Source of the DNA: Pelagimonas sp.
GTDB taxonomy: Bacteria; Pseudomonadota; Alphaproteobacteria; Rhodobacterales; Rhodobacteraceae
Assembly: GCA_025210455.1 (NCBI GenBank)
Contig: JAOARQ010000017.1
Location: 1-64,000 of the forward strand
Length of the DNA: 64,000 nucleotides
Direction: 5' to 3'
Shown here piece by piece: positions 44,737 to 53,907 of the stretch. The position numbers were made by a program, and so were the translations under genes. The notes beneath the pieces are model-generated. The model was not told the origin of the DNA, searched no databases, and saw only the letters and a list, made by a program, of their open reading frames with translations. The first letter of the stretch is position 1; each line of letters begins with the position of its first letter.

Positions 44737-45966
44737 TTACCCGGCTAACTCGGCACGATTTAGCGCACAGTGGCTCCAAAGTTCATCCATTCCTCGGATC
44801 AATGCATCCATTTCGCCCGATCCATGAACGGGGGATGGGGTAAAGCGCAGGCGCTCTGTGCCGCGCGGCACTGTCGGGAAATTGATCGGCTGAACATAGA
44901 TGCCGAATCCTTCCAACAGCATGTCAGACAGCTTTTTGGTGTGAACAGGATCACCAACAATCACAGGAACGATATGACTTCCGTGATCAATGATCGGCAG
45001 CCCCATGCCTTTCAGGCGGGTCTTGAGGATCTTCGCCTGCGTCTGATGCTCTTCGCGCAGTTTCTGCCCTTCGGAGGTTTTCAGAAAGGCCACCGAGGCC
45101 GCAGCCCCTGCTGCCACAGCCGGAGGCAGCGATGTGGTGAAGATAAAGCCCGGCGCGTAAGAGCGCACAGCGTCACACATCTTGGCCGAGGCCGCGATAT
45201 AGCCGCCCATCACCCCATAAGCTTTGGCAAGGGTGCCATTGATGATGTCAATGCGATGCGCCAGACGGTCGCGTTCCGCGACCCCTGCCCCGCGCGGGCC
45301 ATACATGCCCACTGCGTGGACCTCGTCGATATAGGTCAGCGCACCGAATTCATCCGCCAGATCACAGATTTCTTCGATCGGACCGAAATCACCATCCATC
45401 GAGTAAACCGATTCAAAGGCAATCAGTTTGGGCGCCTCAGGATCGTCAGCCTCAAGCAGCTCGCGCAGATGCGCCACATCATTGTGGCGGAAAATACGCT
45501 TGGCCCCGCCGTTGCGGCGCACCCCTTCGATCATCGACGCATGGTTCAAAGCGTCGGAATAGATGATCAGACCAGGGAAAAGTTTGGGCAGCGTCGAAAG
45601 CGTCGCGTCATTTGCGATATAGGCCGAGGTAAAGATCAGCGCGGCCTCTTTGCCGTGCAGATCCGCCAGTTCGGCCTCAAGACGTTTGTGATAGACAGTG
45701 GTGCCAGAGATATTGCGTGTCCCGCCCGAACCCGCGCCGGTCGCCTCAAGCGCCTCATGCATGGCAGTCAGAACCACCGGATGTTGGCCCATACCAAGAT
45801 AGTCATTGCCGCACCATACGGTGATCGGCTGTTCAGACCCGTCTTCCTTGCGCCATGTCGCATGCGGGAACTGGCCCTGCTTGCGTTCGATATCAATGAA
45901 GGTGCGATAGCGACCTTCTTCATGCAGTCGATCCAGGGCGGCGTCGAGTTTCGCGGTGTAGTCCAC
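44737..45966 (-). CDS. hemA: 5-aminolevulinate synthase
   Basis: The 409-residue PLP enzyme joins glycine and succinyl-CoA to make 5-aminolevulinate, the entry to haem and related tetrapyrroles by the alphaproteobacterial C4 route. It shows [28 protein letters not shown] and the PLP Lys in [15 protein letters not shown]. The start is a GTG with GGAG upstream. An FNR-type box 166 bases before the start suggests oxygen control, as known for hemA in Rhodobacter. Confidence 0.97.
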   Translation of the reverse strand: MDYTAKLDAALDRLHEEGRYRTFIDIERKQGQFPHATWRKEDGSEQPITVWCGNDYLGMGQHPVVLTAMHEALEATGAGSGGTRNISGTTVYHKRLEAELADLHGKEAALIFTSAYIANDATLSTLPKLFPGLIIYSDALNHASMIEGVRRNGGAKRIFRHNDVAHLRELLEADDPEAPKLIAFESVYSMDGDFGPIEEICDLADEFGALTYIDEVHAVGMYGPRGAGVAERDRLAHRIDIINGTLAKAYGVMGGYIAASAKMCDAVRSYAPGFIFTTSLPPAVAAGAAASVAFLKTSEGQKLREEHQTQAKILKTRLKGMGLPIIDHGSHIVPVIVGDPVHTKKLSDMLLEGFGIYVQPINFPTVPRGTERLRFTPSPVHGSGEMDALIRGMDELWSHCALNRAELAG

Positions 45967-46352
45967 CGGCTTCTCCTTATAACTTCGGGTCTTTCCCTTT
46001 GTTTTCCGCCCTATTCCTGAGCAAAATCATCGGGTCTGACACGTCTGGCTATCAACATTCGAGTTCATGAATAGCTACAAAAACCCGGACTTCCTGTCCA
46101 CACTCTTGCGCCGGACCAACCGCCGCAGGCTTTGATATACGTCAAAGTCATCTTACTTCAATGCAGGAATCCGACACCAAAAGGCACAAACCGGCGTCTT
46201 TCGGAAACAGGCTGTTCACATTTACGATTCGCTTAGTGCGCTGGCAGGTCTGGCCCGCGGCAGATCAATTCCTGTCTGAACCTCAGCTTGGCGCTTGCGC
46301 GTGGCGCATAGAAGGATAGGGTCAGGCAAACGCAATTATAATGAGATCTGAT
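45967..46352. other. Divergent region between hemA and an M20 peptidase
   Basis: This stretch of nearly 400 bases has no gene. It carries the FNR-type box near its middle and a GC-rich half toward the peptidase. Promoters for both genes should lie here, but I cannot place them with confidence. Confidence 0.5.
46132..46145. promoter_or_regulatory. FNR/FnrL-type box (TTGAT-ATAC-GTCAA)
   Basis: The site matches the FNR consensus TTGAT-N4-ATCAA in 9 of 10 positions. It lies 166 bases upstream of hemA and about 210 bases from the divergent peptidase. FnrL control of hemA is established in Rhodobacter, which supports this call. Confidence 0.7.
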
Positions 46353-47732
46353 ATGACATTAGAGGCCACTCTTGCCCGTATTGATGATGAGCTGCCCGCA
46401 TCGCTTGACCGCCTGATGACCTTTTTGCGCATTCCGTCGATTTCGACCGATCCGGCTTACAAGGCGGATGTGGATCGTGCGGCGGACTGGCTGGTGGAGG
46501 ATCTGAACAGCTTTGGCATTCCGGCACAAAAGCGTGCCACCTCTGGTCATCCGATGGTGGTTGGCCATGTCGACGGCGACGGCCCGCATGTTCTGTTTTA
46601 CGGTCACTATGATGTGCAGCCGGTCGATCCGCTGGACCTGTGGGACACACCGCCCTTTGAACCGCAGCTGCAAGACACCGACCATGGTCAGGTTATCCGC
46701 GCCCGCGGGGCTTCGGATGACAAAGGTCAGCTGATGACCTTTATTGAAGCCTGCCGCGCGTGGAAAGCCGTGCATGGCAGCTTCCCCTGCCGCATCACCT
46801 TTTTCTTTGAAGGGGAAGAGGAAAGCGGATCGCCTTCGCTCGTGCCTTTCCTGAAAGAGTTCAAACAAGAGCTTCAGGCCGATATCGCGCTGGTCTGTGA
46901 CACTTCGATGGTGTCGCGCGGTGTGCCCTCGATTGCATCGCAACTGCGCGGTATGCTGAAAGAAGAGTTCACCCTGACCGGCCCGCGCATAGATCTGCAT
47001 TCCGGCCATTATGGCGGCCCCGGTCTGAACCCGCTGCGGGAAATGTCGCGCATCGTCGCCTCATTCTATGATGATGAGACCGGCAAGATCGCGGTCGAGG
47101 GATTCTACGAAGGGGTTCAGGACGTCTCTGCCGAACAGTTGCGTCAATGGGAAAACTGCGGCTTTGATGAGGCCGAGTATCTCAATTCGGTCGGCTATAC
47201 AAAAGCGCATGGCGAAAAAGATCGCACCACGCTGGAACAGCAATGGACCCGCCCAACCCTTGAGGTCAACGGCATGTGGGGCGGCTATACCGGTGCCGGC
47301 ACCAAGACGGTGCTGCCCTCCAAGGCGCATTGCAAAATCACCTGCCGTCTGGTGGGGAATATGGATCCCGACGCGCTGCGCCTGAAGATCCGCAAACATG
47401 TCGAAGACCGCCTGTCGCAGGACATCACCGTGGAATGGAATCAGGATCTGGAAGGGTCGCGCGCCTCTGTGATGAATCTGGAACGCCCCGGGTTCGAAGC
47501 CGCGCGCGGCGCTTTGTCGGATGAATGGGGACGCGAAGCGGTCTTTACCGGCATGGGGGGGTCTATCCCGGTGGTGGGCTTTTTCAAATCCATCCTTGAG
47601 ATGGATTCCATGCTGGTTGGCTTTGCCAATGATGACGACCAGATCCATTCGCCCAATGAAAAATACGATGTGAAGAGCTTTCACAAAGGCATGCGCAGCT
47701 GGGCGCGTATCCTGCAAGCGCTCAAGTCCTGA
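46353..47732 (+). CDS. M20 family metallopeptidase (dipeptidase)
   Basis: The 459-residue enzyme has the M20 zinc-site motifs GHYDVQPVDPLDLWDTPPF, ARGASDDKGQLM and EGEEESGSPSL, plus a dimerisation domain (about 195-365) containing LHSGHYGG. It most likely hydrolyses dipeptides in the cytosol. A start 4 codons earlier (46341) is possible, and neither has a strong ribosome binding site. Confidence 0.92.
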   Translation: MTLEATLARIDDELPASLDRLMTFLRIPSISTDPAYKADVDRAADWLVEDLNSFGIPAQKRATSGHPMVVGHVDGDGPHVLFYGHYDVQPVDPLDLWDTPPFEPQLQDTDHGQVIRARGASDDKGQLMTFIEACRAWKAVHGSFPCRITFFFEGEEESGSPSLVPFLKEFKQELQADIALVCDTSMVSRGVPSIASQLRGMLKEEFTLTGPRIDLHSGHYGGPGLNPLREMSRIVASFYDDETGKIAVEGFYEGVQDVSAEQLRQWENCGFDEAEYLNSVGYTKAHGEKDRTTLEQQWTRPTLEVNGMWGGYTGAGTKTVLPSKAHCKITCRLVGNMDPDALRLKIRKHVEDRLSQDITVEWNQDLEGSRASVMNLERPGFEAARGALSDEWGREAVFTGMGGSIPVVGFFKSILEMDSMLVGFANDDDQIHSPNEKYDVKSFHKGMRSWARILQALKS

Positions 47733-47742
47733 TATCGGTGTC

Positions 47743-47772
47743 GGGCGCAGCGCAGTCTGCGCCCTTCATTTT
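47743..47772 (+). terminator. Terminator after the M20 peptidase
   Basis: GGGCGCAG and CTGCGCCC form an 8-bp stem around a 6-base loop, followed by TTCATTTT. Confidence 0.65.
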
Positions 47773-47843
47773 GCCCAAAACTCTCCTTAATTTTCGCGAC
47801 TGAGCGCTTTGGTTTCGGCTTTATTAATGCCTAAACTGCCCCC

Positions 47844-48359
47844 ATGCAGCGCACTTACAAAAAACAGACCGTCGCCGATTTCCGCCAACGTGTGAAACGC
47901 GTCGACCCCGCCTTCGCCGTCATCGGGGAAGCGGCCTATGCCAGACCCAATGTTCGCTATCGTCCGCTGGTGTCTTTGATCACCGGCGCAGGCTGGCTGT
48001 ATCTGGTTGGGCTTTTGCTGACCGATCCGGGCCGCATTCCGATTTCGCTGCAACTGGGATCTTTGCCCGAACAGCTGCACATGCTGGTGATGGCTCTGCC
48101 AACGGCGCTGATCTTCACCACCGTGCTGATTCTGCCGGTCCATCTGGCGCGCGCCCTGCTGCGTTTTAATCCACGCCACAAAAACGCCCGCATGATTTTG
48201 CTGGGCGCGATTGTGGGCGGAACGCTGGCCTATCTGCCCGATGACAGTGTAATGGCCGGTCTCGACTATCTGCACGGGCCTGGAAAGGACGGGCTTCTCA
48301 TCGCGCAAAGCAAAGCGCTGAACGGGTTGTCCTGGCTTATTTCAGCGCTGACCTCCTAA
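47844..48359 (+). CDS. Conserved membrane protein of unknown function
   Basis: The 171-residue protein has a basic N-terminus (VADFRQRVKRVDPAFA) and three to four hydrophobic segments (about 42-60, 82-108, 116-133). I recognise no family. It stands alone between an M20 peptidase and a convergent glycerate kinase. Confidence 0.78.
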   Translation: MQRTYKKQTVADFRQRVKRVDPAFAVIGEAAYARPNVRYRPLVSLITGAGWLYLVGLLLTDPGRIPISLQLGSLPEQLHMLVMALPTALIFTTVLILPVHLARALLRFNPRHKNARMILLGAIVGGTLAYLPDDSVMAGLDYLHGPGKDGLLIAQSKALNGLSWLISALTS

Positions 48360-48377
48360 GCGCCGCCCAAGTTCATC

Positions 48378-49658
48378 CTAGACGTTAGGTTTGATCAATA
48401 TTGCCCTGAAATCATTGATATTTGTTCCAGTGGGGCCCGGCGCATATATATCACCAATGGCGTCAAACGCCCCCCATGGATCCTGCGCTTTGACAAAGGC
48501 CATCGGATCATGCCCAGCCTGCCGCAGCCGTGCCATACTGCCACCATCGGCAAAGGCCCCGGCGTTGTCTTCTGACCCATCAATCCCATCGGTATCCGCC
48601 GCAAGTGCGGTGATGTCCGGCACCCCGTCAATACCCTGCGCAAAGGATAGCAAAAAGGCCGTGTTGCGCCCGCCGCGCCCGGGGGTTTCCCCCAAAGTGA
48701 CCGTGGTTTCACCGCCCGAGAGCACGACAACCGGGGCCGTAAACGGGCGGTTTTTCAAAGCCACTTCGCGGGCGATGGCCGCATGAACCTGCCCCACATC
48801 CGCGGCTTCGCCTTCGATCGCGTCTGACAGGATCACCGCAGGAATACCCTGCGCCTGCGCTTTGGCCGCGGCTGCCTCAAGCGACAGATTGGCCGAGGCC
48901 ACCACATGCACCTCGTTGCGGGCAAACACCGGGTCATCCGGCAAAGGTGCACTTGAGGCCTCGGATCGGATATGCGCCATGATATTGTCCGGCAGAGCGA
49001 TATTGCGGGTTTCGATCATCGCCAGCACATCCTCACGGGTCACCCCATCGGGCACCGTCGGCCCAGAGGCCACCTGCGCCGGATCATCGCCGGGCACATC
49101 TGACACCACCAATGACACCACCCGTGCCGGATGCGCCATAGCTGCCAGCCGCCCGCCTTTGATCCCGCTCATGTGTTTGCGAATGGCGTTCATCACCCCA
49201 ATGGGCGCGCCCGAGGCCAGCAGCGCCCGGTTCAGCGCCTGTTCATCTTCTAGCGTCAACCCCTCGGGTGGGGCAGGCAACAGCGCCGATCCGCCCCCGC
49301 AGACCAGCGCCACCACCAGATCATCTTCGCTGAGATCGCTCACGACCTGCATCACGCGCTCTGCCGCCTCTTGCCCGGCTTGATCCGGCACCGGATGGGC
49401 GGCCTCAAGCACCGGCAGATATCTGCATGGCGCACCATAGCCATAGCGCGTGACCACTATACCTTCGACAGGCGCATCCCAGAGGGTCTCAAAAGCAGCG
49501 GCCATCTGCGCCGCCCCTTTGCCAAGCGCGACAACTATAACGCGGCCCTTGGGGCGCTCTGGCAGGACCCCCGCCAGAGCCTTCATCGGGTCCGCCGCCG
49601 CAACGGCTGTTTCAAACAGATCGGTCAGAAAATTCCGATCATTCAGATCCCTGGACAT
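48378..49658 (-). CDS. Glycerate 2-kinase (GckA/MOFRL type)
   Basis: The 426-residue enzyme phosphorylates glycerate with ATP to 2-phosphoglycerate, feeding glyoxylate or serine-cycle carbon into glycolysis. It has VIVVALGKGAAQMA, VALVCGGGSALLPAPPEGLT, NAIRKHMSGIKGGRLA and the C-terminal MOFRL part (DTDGIDGSEDNAGA). The ATG at 49658 follows GAGGGGA. The gene overlaps the end of the upstream carnitine dehydrogenase by 20 bases, so the two are co-transcribed. Confidence 0.92.
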   Translation of the reverse strand: MSRDLNDRNFLTDLFETAVAAADPMKALAGVLPERPKGRVIVVALGKGAAQMAAAFETLWDAPVEGIVVTRYGYGAPCRYLPVLEAAHPVPDQAGQEAAERVMQVVSDLSEDDLVVALVCGGGSALLPAPPEGLTLEDEQALNRALLASGAPIGVMNAIRKHMSGIKGGRLAAMAHPARVVSLVVSDVPGDDPAQVASGPTVPDGVTREDVLAMIETRNIALPDNIMAHIRSEASSAPLPDDPVFARNEVHVVASANLSLEAAAAKAQAQGIPAVILSDAIEGEAADVGQVHAAIAREVALKNRPFTAPVVVLSGGETTVTLGETPGRGGRNTAFLLSFAQGIDGVPDITALAADTDGIDGSEDNAGAFADGGSMARLRQAGHDPMAFVKAQDPWGAFDAIGDIYAPGPTGTNINDFRAILIKPNV

Positions 49659-51072
49659 TCCCCTCAGTGCTCCCATGTGCTTTCGCGAGGCGTTCCACCG
49701 CCTCTTGAACATGGGCCAAGGGGGGGCAGGAACGGCGTGTTTCCAGCGACACATGTAGCAGGAACTGATCGCAAGTGGCCAGAATTTCCCCGTCCGACTG
49801 ACGCTTCATTTCGTGCCAGAGCCGCAGTTTCTTACCTTCGCCCAGTTTGACGGTGGTTTCCACGGTGATGTCTTCGCCGATATGGGTCTCAACCAGATAT
49901 TTCACGCTGGTTTCCACGGTGAAATAGCTGTTGCCCGCATCCACATAGGCCTGATCTGCCCCAACGTGGGCCATCAGTTCCTCAGAGGCGTCAGAAAAGA
50001 CCTGACCATAGCGGCCTTCGTTCATATGGCCGTTCATGTCACCCCAATCCACAGGCACCTTGCGCTGCATGGTGACCAGCGGCACACTGTCTTCCAGCGC
50101 GCCGCGCAGGGTGGCATCGTGATCCTTGATCAACAAGCCCGCCCCAGCGCCCTGCCCTTTAAGTGCGCGCATGATGGCGACCAGATTGTTGTCGCGCAGG
50201 CGTTCCAGTTCGCGGATGGAATGCTGACCGGATTGCGCGTCAGACTGATTTGCAATCATATCCACCAGTTCATCAGTGAATTCAGGCACATCCATCAGCT
50301 TGGTCCAGGGCCACTTCAGAGCCGGGCCAAACTGCGCCATAAAGTGCCGCATTCCCGCTTCGCCGCCAGCCACGCGATAGGTTTCAAACAGCCCCATCTG
50401 CGCCCACCGCAGCCCAAAACCATACCGGATCGCATTGTCGATTTCTTCGGTGGTGGCGATGCCATCTTTGACCAGCCAAAGCGCCTCGCGCCAGACCGCT
50501 TCCAGAAAACGATCCGCGATATGCGCGTCGATTTCAGCACTCACCACCAGCGGATACATCCCGATTTCGGTCAGTACGGTTCTGGCCCAGTCAACCGCAC
50601 GGGGGTCATGATTGTCGCCGGGCACCAGTTCGACGAGCGGCACCAGATAAACCGGGTTGAACGGGTGCGCCACAAGGATCTGCGTAGGATCTTTGGCCCC
50701 TTCTTGCAGCTCTGAGGGTTTGAACCCAGAGGTCGACGAGCCAATCACCGCTTCGGGATCAAGATGTTTCTGGATCTCGGCAAGGGTTTTGTGCTTGATC
50801 TCAAGCCTCTCTGGCACGCTTTCTTGCACATAGCTTGCGCCCTCAACCGCTTCGGCGATTGAACTGTGGAACGTCATCTTGCCACGCGCAGGCAGCGGCA
50901 CGTCATAAAGCATTGGCAAGCTGCGTTCCGCATTGGCCATGACCTCAGACATCTTGCGCTCGGCTTCGGGATCGGGATCAAAGATGCGCACATCCCAACC
51001 CATGATCGCAAACCGCGCGGCCCAACCGCCACCGATCACCCCTCCGCCAATGATGGCTGCAACTTTGGCCAT
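49639..51072 (-). CDS. L-carnitine 3-dehydrogenase fused to a hot-dog thioesterase (betainyl-CoA type)
   Basis: In the 477-residue protein, residues 1-320 form an NAD-dependent 3-hydroxyacyl-CoA-dehydrogenase-like enzyme (AAIIGGGVIGGGWAARF, SSTSGFKPSEL, VAHPFNPVYLVPLVELV). Residues about 335-470 form a 4HBT thioesterase (VDWGDMNGHMNEGRYGQVF). In rhizobia the same fusion oxidises carnitine to 3-dehydrocarnitine and releases betaine from betainyl-CoA. The cleavage enzyme between these steps (a BKACE-family protein) is not in the window. The ATG at 51072 follows GAGGAGAG. Confidence 0.9.
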   Translation of the reverse strand: MAKVAAIIGGGVIGGGWAARFAIMGWDVRIFDPDPEAERKMSEVMANAERSLPMLYDVPLPARGKMTFHSSIAEAVEGASYVQESVPERLEIKHKTLAEIQKHLDPEAVIGSSTSGFKPSELQEGAKDPTQILVAHPFNPVYLVPLVELVPGDNHDPRAVDWARTVLTEIGMYPLVVSAEIDAHIADRFLEAVWREALWLVKDGIATTEEIDNAIRYGFGLRWAQMGLFETYRVAGGEAGMRHFMAQFGPALKWPWTKLMDVPEFTDELVDMIANQSDAQSGQHSIRELERLRDNNLVAIMRALKGQGAGAGLLIKDHDATLRGALEDSVPLVTMQRKVPVDWGDMNGHMNEGRYGQVFSDASEELMAHVGADQAYVDAGNSYFTVETSVKYLVETHIGEDITVETTVKLGEGKKLRLWHEMKRQSDGEILATCDQFLLHVSLETRRSCPPLAHVQEAVERLAKAHGSTEGNVQGSE

Positions 51073-51270
51073 AGTGCTCTCCTCTATAAGCATTTGGAAC
51101 AGGCTGCGGGAACCGTGCCCACGCAAACGTGCAGCACCCGACAGATGTCGCATTCGGACAAGTTGAAACAAACACTTTGCAGGTTCCAGATGCAATCAGA
51201 TCCGGCTTCACACCAAGGCCACAATTGAATGTTGGATTGCCCCTGTTCGTACCAGTTTTCAGAGGGTCTT

Positions 51271-51555
51271 ATGCACCATCAGCCCGGCAAACCCGAAGTC
51301 ACCCAAAGGCAGGCGCTGCATGCGCGCCTGTTTGATCTGCACCGCAGTGTCGACATGCCCGATCTGGATGCGCCAAAGCCGCAGCCGCGCGCCCGATCAG
51401 AGGATCTGATGGCGTTTCAGAAAATCGCGTTGGATTCGCTGGGGGCTCAGCCTTTAAAGCCCGTAGCCACCACAAATTTTTCAGAAGAATCAGAGCGGCT
51501 GGAGGGCGGTTTGAAGTTCACCACCTTGGTGAAGCGCTGCTTGAGAATCTGCTGA
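51271..51555 (+). CDS. Possible small gene overlapping the end of rlmE
   Basis: The frame of up to 94 codons starts after GAGGGT. Its first 60 codons have coding-like use (many GAT, CTG, GCG, CGC). The last ~36 codons run antisense through the 3' end of rlmE and look like a shadow. It may be a short real gene, a frameshifted remnant, or chance. I recognise no family. Confidence 0.35.
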   Translation: MHHQPGKPEVTQRQALHARLFDLHRSVDMPDLDAPKPQPRARSEDLMAFQKIALDSLGAQPLKPVATTNFSEESERLEGGLKFTTLVKRCLRIC

Positions 51556-52166
51556 AGCGAACCTTCCGCGCCACCAGCCAGCACCTTGGCGACAAAAGTG
51601 CCGCCCTCTTCAAGCACATCAAACGCCAGATAGGCCGCCGCCTCGCACAGGGCGATAATGCGCAGGTGGTCGGTCTGCTTGTGGCCTGATGAAGAGGCCG
51701 CCATATCCGACATCACAACATGGGCGGTGCCGCCCAGCCAGTCTTTCACTTTCTGGTCGGCGTCGTCTTCCATGAAATCCAGCTGATGGATTTCTGCCCC
51801 GGCGATCGGGTCGACCTCTTGCAGATCCACACCCAGCACATAGCCCTGCGCTTTGCCTGTGCGTTCGCCAAAGGCATTCACCCGTTTGGTCGCCACCTGA
51901 CACCAGCCCCCCGGCGCACAGCCCAGATCAACCACCCGCGCGCCCGGCACGAGAAAGCGGAACTTGTCGTCAATTTCCAAGATCTTAAAGGCCGCGCGGC
52001 CGCGATAGCCTTCTTCCTTGGCGCGCTTCACATAGGGATCGTTCAACTGGCGTTGCAGCCAGCGGGTCGATGAGGTGGTGCGCCCGCGGGCGGATTTCAC
52101 CTTGACCTTGAGATCGCGCTGCCCGCGCCCTGAGGTGTTTTTGCTGCTACCCGGTTTCTTTGCCAT
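51447..52166 (-). CDS. rlmE: 23S rRNA (uridine-2'-O)-methyltransferase
   Basis: The 239-residue SAM-dependent enzyme, also called FtsJ/RrmJ, methylates U2552 in the A-loop of 23S rRNA. It shows [35 protein letters not shown] (SAM site) and [18 protein letters not shown] with the catalytic Asp. A basic N-terminal extension ([20 protein letters not shown]) is present. It follows ppx/gppA in the same direction with 53 bases between. Confidence 0.94.
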   Translation of the reverse strand: MAKKPGSSKNTSGRGQRDLKVKVKSARGRTTSSTRWLQRQLNDPYVKRAKEEGYRGRAAFKILEIDDKFRFLVPGARVVDLGCAPGGWCQVATKRVNAFGERTGKAQGYVLGVDLQEVDPIAGAEIHQLDFMEDDADQKVKDWLGGTAHVVMSDMAASSSGHKQTDHLRIIALCEAAAYLAFDVLEEGGTFVAKVLAGGAEGSLQQILKQRFTKVVNFKPPSSRSDSSEKFVVATGFKG

Positions 52167-52219
52167 GACTCTGTCCCATCAGGGCCATCACACAGCCCCC
52201 GTCGAAATTCGAAGCGCCC

Positions 52220-53332
52220 TTATAGCGGACCGTCTTCCAAAACACCATCCGCAGACATTTGCGCATAAAGCAGCCCTTCGCGCAGGCCGCGATCTGCCAC
52301 GCTCAGGCGATCTGTGGGCCAGGCCCGCAGCAGCGCCTGCAAAATCGCCGACCCCGACATGATCAGCGCATGGCGATCCGGGCCGATGCGCGGATCGCGC
52401 CGCCGCCCCGTGGGGCCAAGATCAAGATAGCGTTGAATCACCGCTTCGATCTGGTCGCTGCTCATGCGCAACCCATCGACCTTGGTGCGATCATAGCGGC
52501 GCAGCCCCAGATGTGAGGCCGCAACGGTCGTCACTGTGCCCGAGGTGCCGACAATCTGAAATCCCTCACGCGCCTGTTCATCCAGATAGGGCGAGAAATC
52601 TGCCAGTTGCTCTTCGAAATAGCAGCTCATCAGTGCATAGCGGGCGCCATCATCTGTCACATCCGAAAACTGATCGCGCAGCGTCGCCACCCCAAGCGGC
52701 ACGCTGATCCAATCCACCACCTTGGCATTTGGAAAGGGGCTTTCAGGGGGGTGAAACCCGGCGTGCAGACGCATGATCGCGCGTGGGCGTTCACGCGGAT
52801 CAACGCTGGACAGATCAATCCAGACAAGTTCCGTAGACCCGCCGCCAATATCGACCACCAATAACTGTTCTGTCTTGGTAGACACCAGCGGCGCGCAGGA
52901 AATCACCGCCAGACGCGCCTCTTCTTCGGGCTGGATGATCTCCAGCGTCAGCCCGGTTTCGCGACGCACATGGCGGATAAATTCGCGCGCATTGCGGGCG
53001 CGCCTGCAGGCCTCGGTGGCGACCAGCCGCATCCGCGTCACATTATGACGTTCAATTTTCTGACGGCACACCCGCATAGCCGCGACCGTCCGCTGCATGG
53101 ACGACCGGCTCAGGCGGCCAGTCTTTTCCAATCCCATGCCCAGCTGGACGGATTTGGAAAAGCTGTCGATCACATGAAACTGGCTGCCCTTGGGCTGGGC
53201 CACCAACATGCGACAACTGTTCGTGCCAAGATCCAAGGCGGCATACAGCGCATTGGGATCCGGCTTGGCGTGCGCGAGGCTCTCGACCGGTTTCGGGAAA
53301 GCGCCCGCAGCACGGGGACGCTTAGGCGCCAT
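52220..53332 (-). CDS. Exopolyphosphatase / pppGpp phosphohydrolase family protein
   Basis: The 370-residue ASKHA-fold enzyme of the Ppx/GppA family has ALDLGTNSCRMLVA (phosphate 1), ATEACRRARNAREFI, VVDIGGGSTELVWID (phosphate 2) and GTSGTVTTVAASHLG. It removes phosphate from polyphosphate or pppGpp. Which one cannot be told by eye. It pairs with rlmE as often seen in Rhodobacterales. Confidence 0.9.
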   Translation of the reverse strand: MAPKRPRAAGAFPKPVESLAHAKPDPNALYAALDLGTNSCRMLVAQPKGSQFHVIDSFSKSVQLGMGLEKTGRLSRSSMQRTVAAMRVCRQKIERHNVTRMRLVATEACRRARNAREFIRHVRRETGLTLEIIQPEEEARLAVISCAPLVSTKTEQLLVVDIGGGSTELVWIDLSSVDPRERPRAIMRLHAGFHPPESPFPNAKVVDWISVPLGVATLRDQFSDVTDDGARYALMSCYFEEQLADFSPYLDEQAREGFQIVGTSGTVTTVAASHLGLRRYDRTKVDGLRMSSDQIEAVIQRYLDLGPTGRRRDPRIGPDRHALIMSGSAILQALLRAWPTDRLSVADRGLREGLLYAQMSADGVLEDGPL

Positions 53333-53583
53333 GATCGCGCCTCCGATTTCAACTTACATTCAAGATAACACGCCTCCTGTGTCACGCAAGCACCATGAGC
53401 CCCCTGCCCCAAGTTAATTTGGCTCATCTTTAATGTGAGTGTTTTGATTGGCCCCGGCGGTTCACGCCCCGGCCAAGTTTCGTTAGCCTGTCGCGGATGA
53501 GACGGCACAAGTCGAAAATCGACCCTGAGCAGCGCAACGCCGCAGGTAACACTGCGAAAACAGTTAAGAAGGGAATCAGAACT

Positions 53584-53880
53584 ATGGCAGACCTCACCAT
53601 TGTTTACTGGCGTGACATCCCAGCCCAGGTCATCGTGGGCAAAGGACGTCGCGGCGCGAAGGTCCAACTGCCAGAACGGTTCGAACAGGCCATTGACCGT
53701 GCCGCCATGAAGCTGGGGGCGACGGACACAGACGCCTATCTGGCAGAGTGGCGCAAAGAGGTCACCGGCCAGGTGGACGGCGACGCGCAGGAAGCCGCAG
53801 ATGCGGAAGCCGCACGTCTGGATGCCGAATACGATCTCGACCGGATCAAAGCTCTGATTGCCAACGAAGGTTGGGCCTAA
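53584..53880 (+). CDS. Virulence_fact-domain protein (PF13769-like) of a one-carbon operon
   Basis: The 98-residue soluble protein starts MADLTIVYWRDIPAQVIVGKG and continues KVQLPERFEQAIDRAAMKLGATDTDAYLAEW, the pattern of the small Virulence_fact domain. The family name is historical and says little about function. It sits 27 bases before an MTHF reductase gene and a corrinoid methyltransferase gene, an arrangement I recognise as common in Rhodobacterales, so a helper role in one-carbon transfer is inferred. The start at 53584 avoids a 29-codon basic extension. Confidence 0.82.
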   Translation: MADLTIVYWRDIPAQVIVGKGRRGAKVQLPERFEQAIDRAAMKLGATDTDAYLAEWRKEVTGQVDGDAQEAADAEAARLDAEYDLDRIKALIANEGWA

Positions 53881-53907
53881 GGCCCCATGAATGTGAAGGA
53901 GGCCATC

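Noticed and set aside
44770-46020. 416-codon plus-strand frame opposite hemA
   Set aside because: It is a shadow of hemA. It matches no family and has no ribosome binding site.
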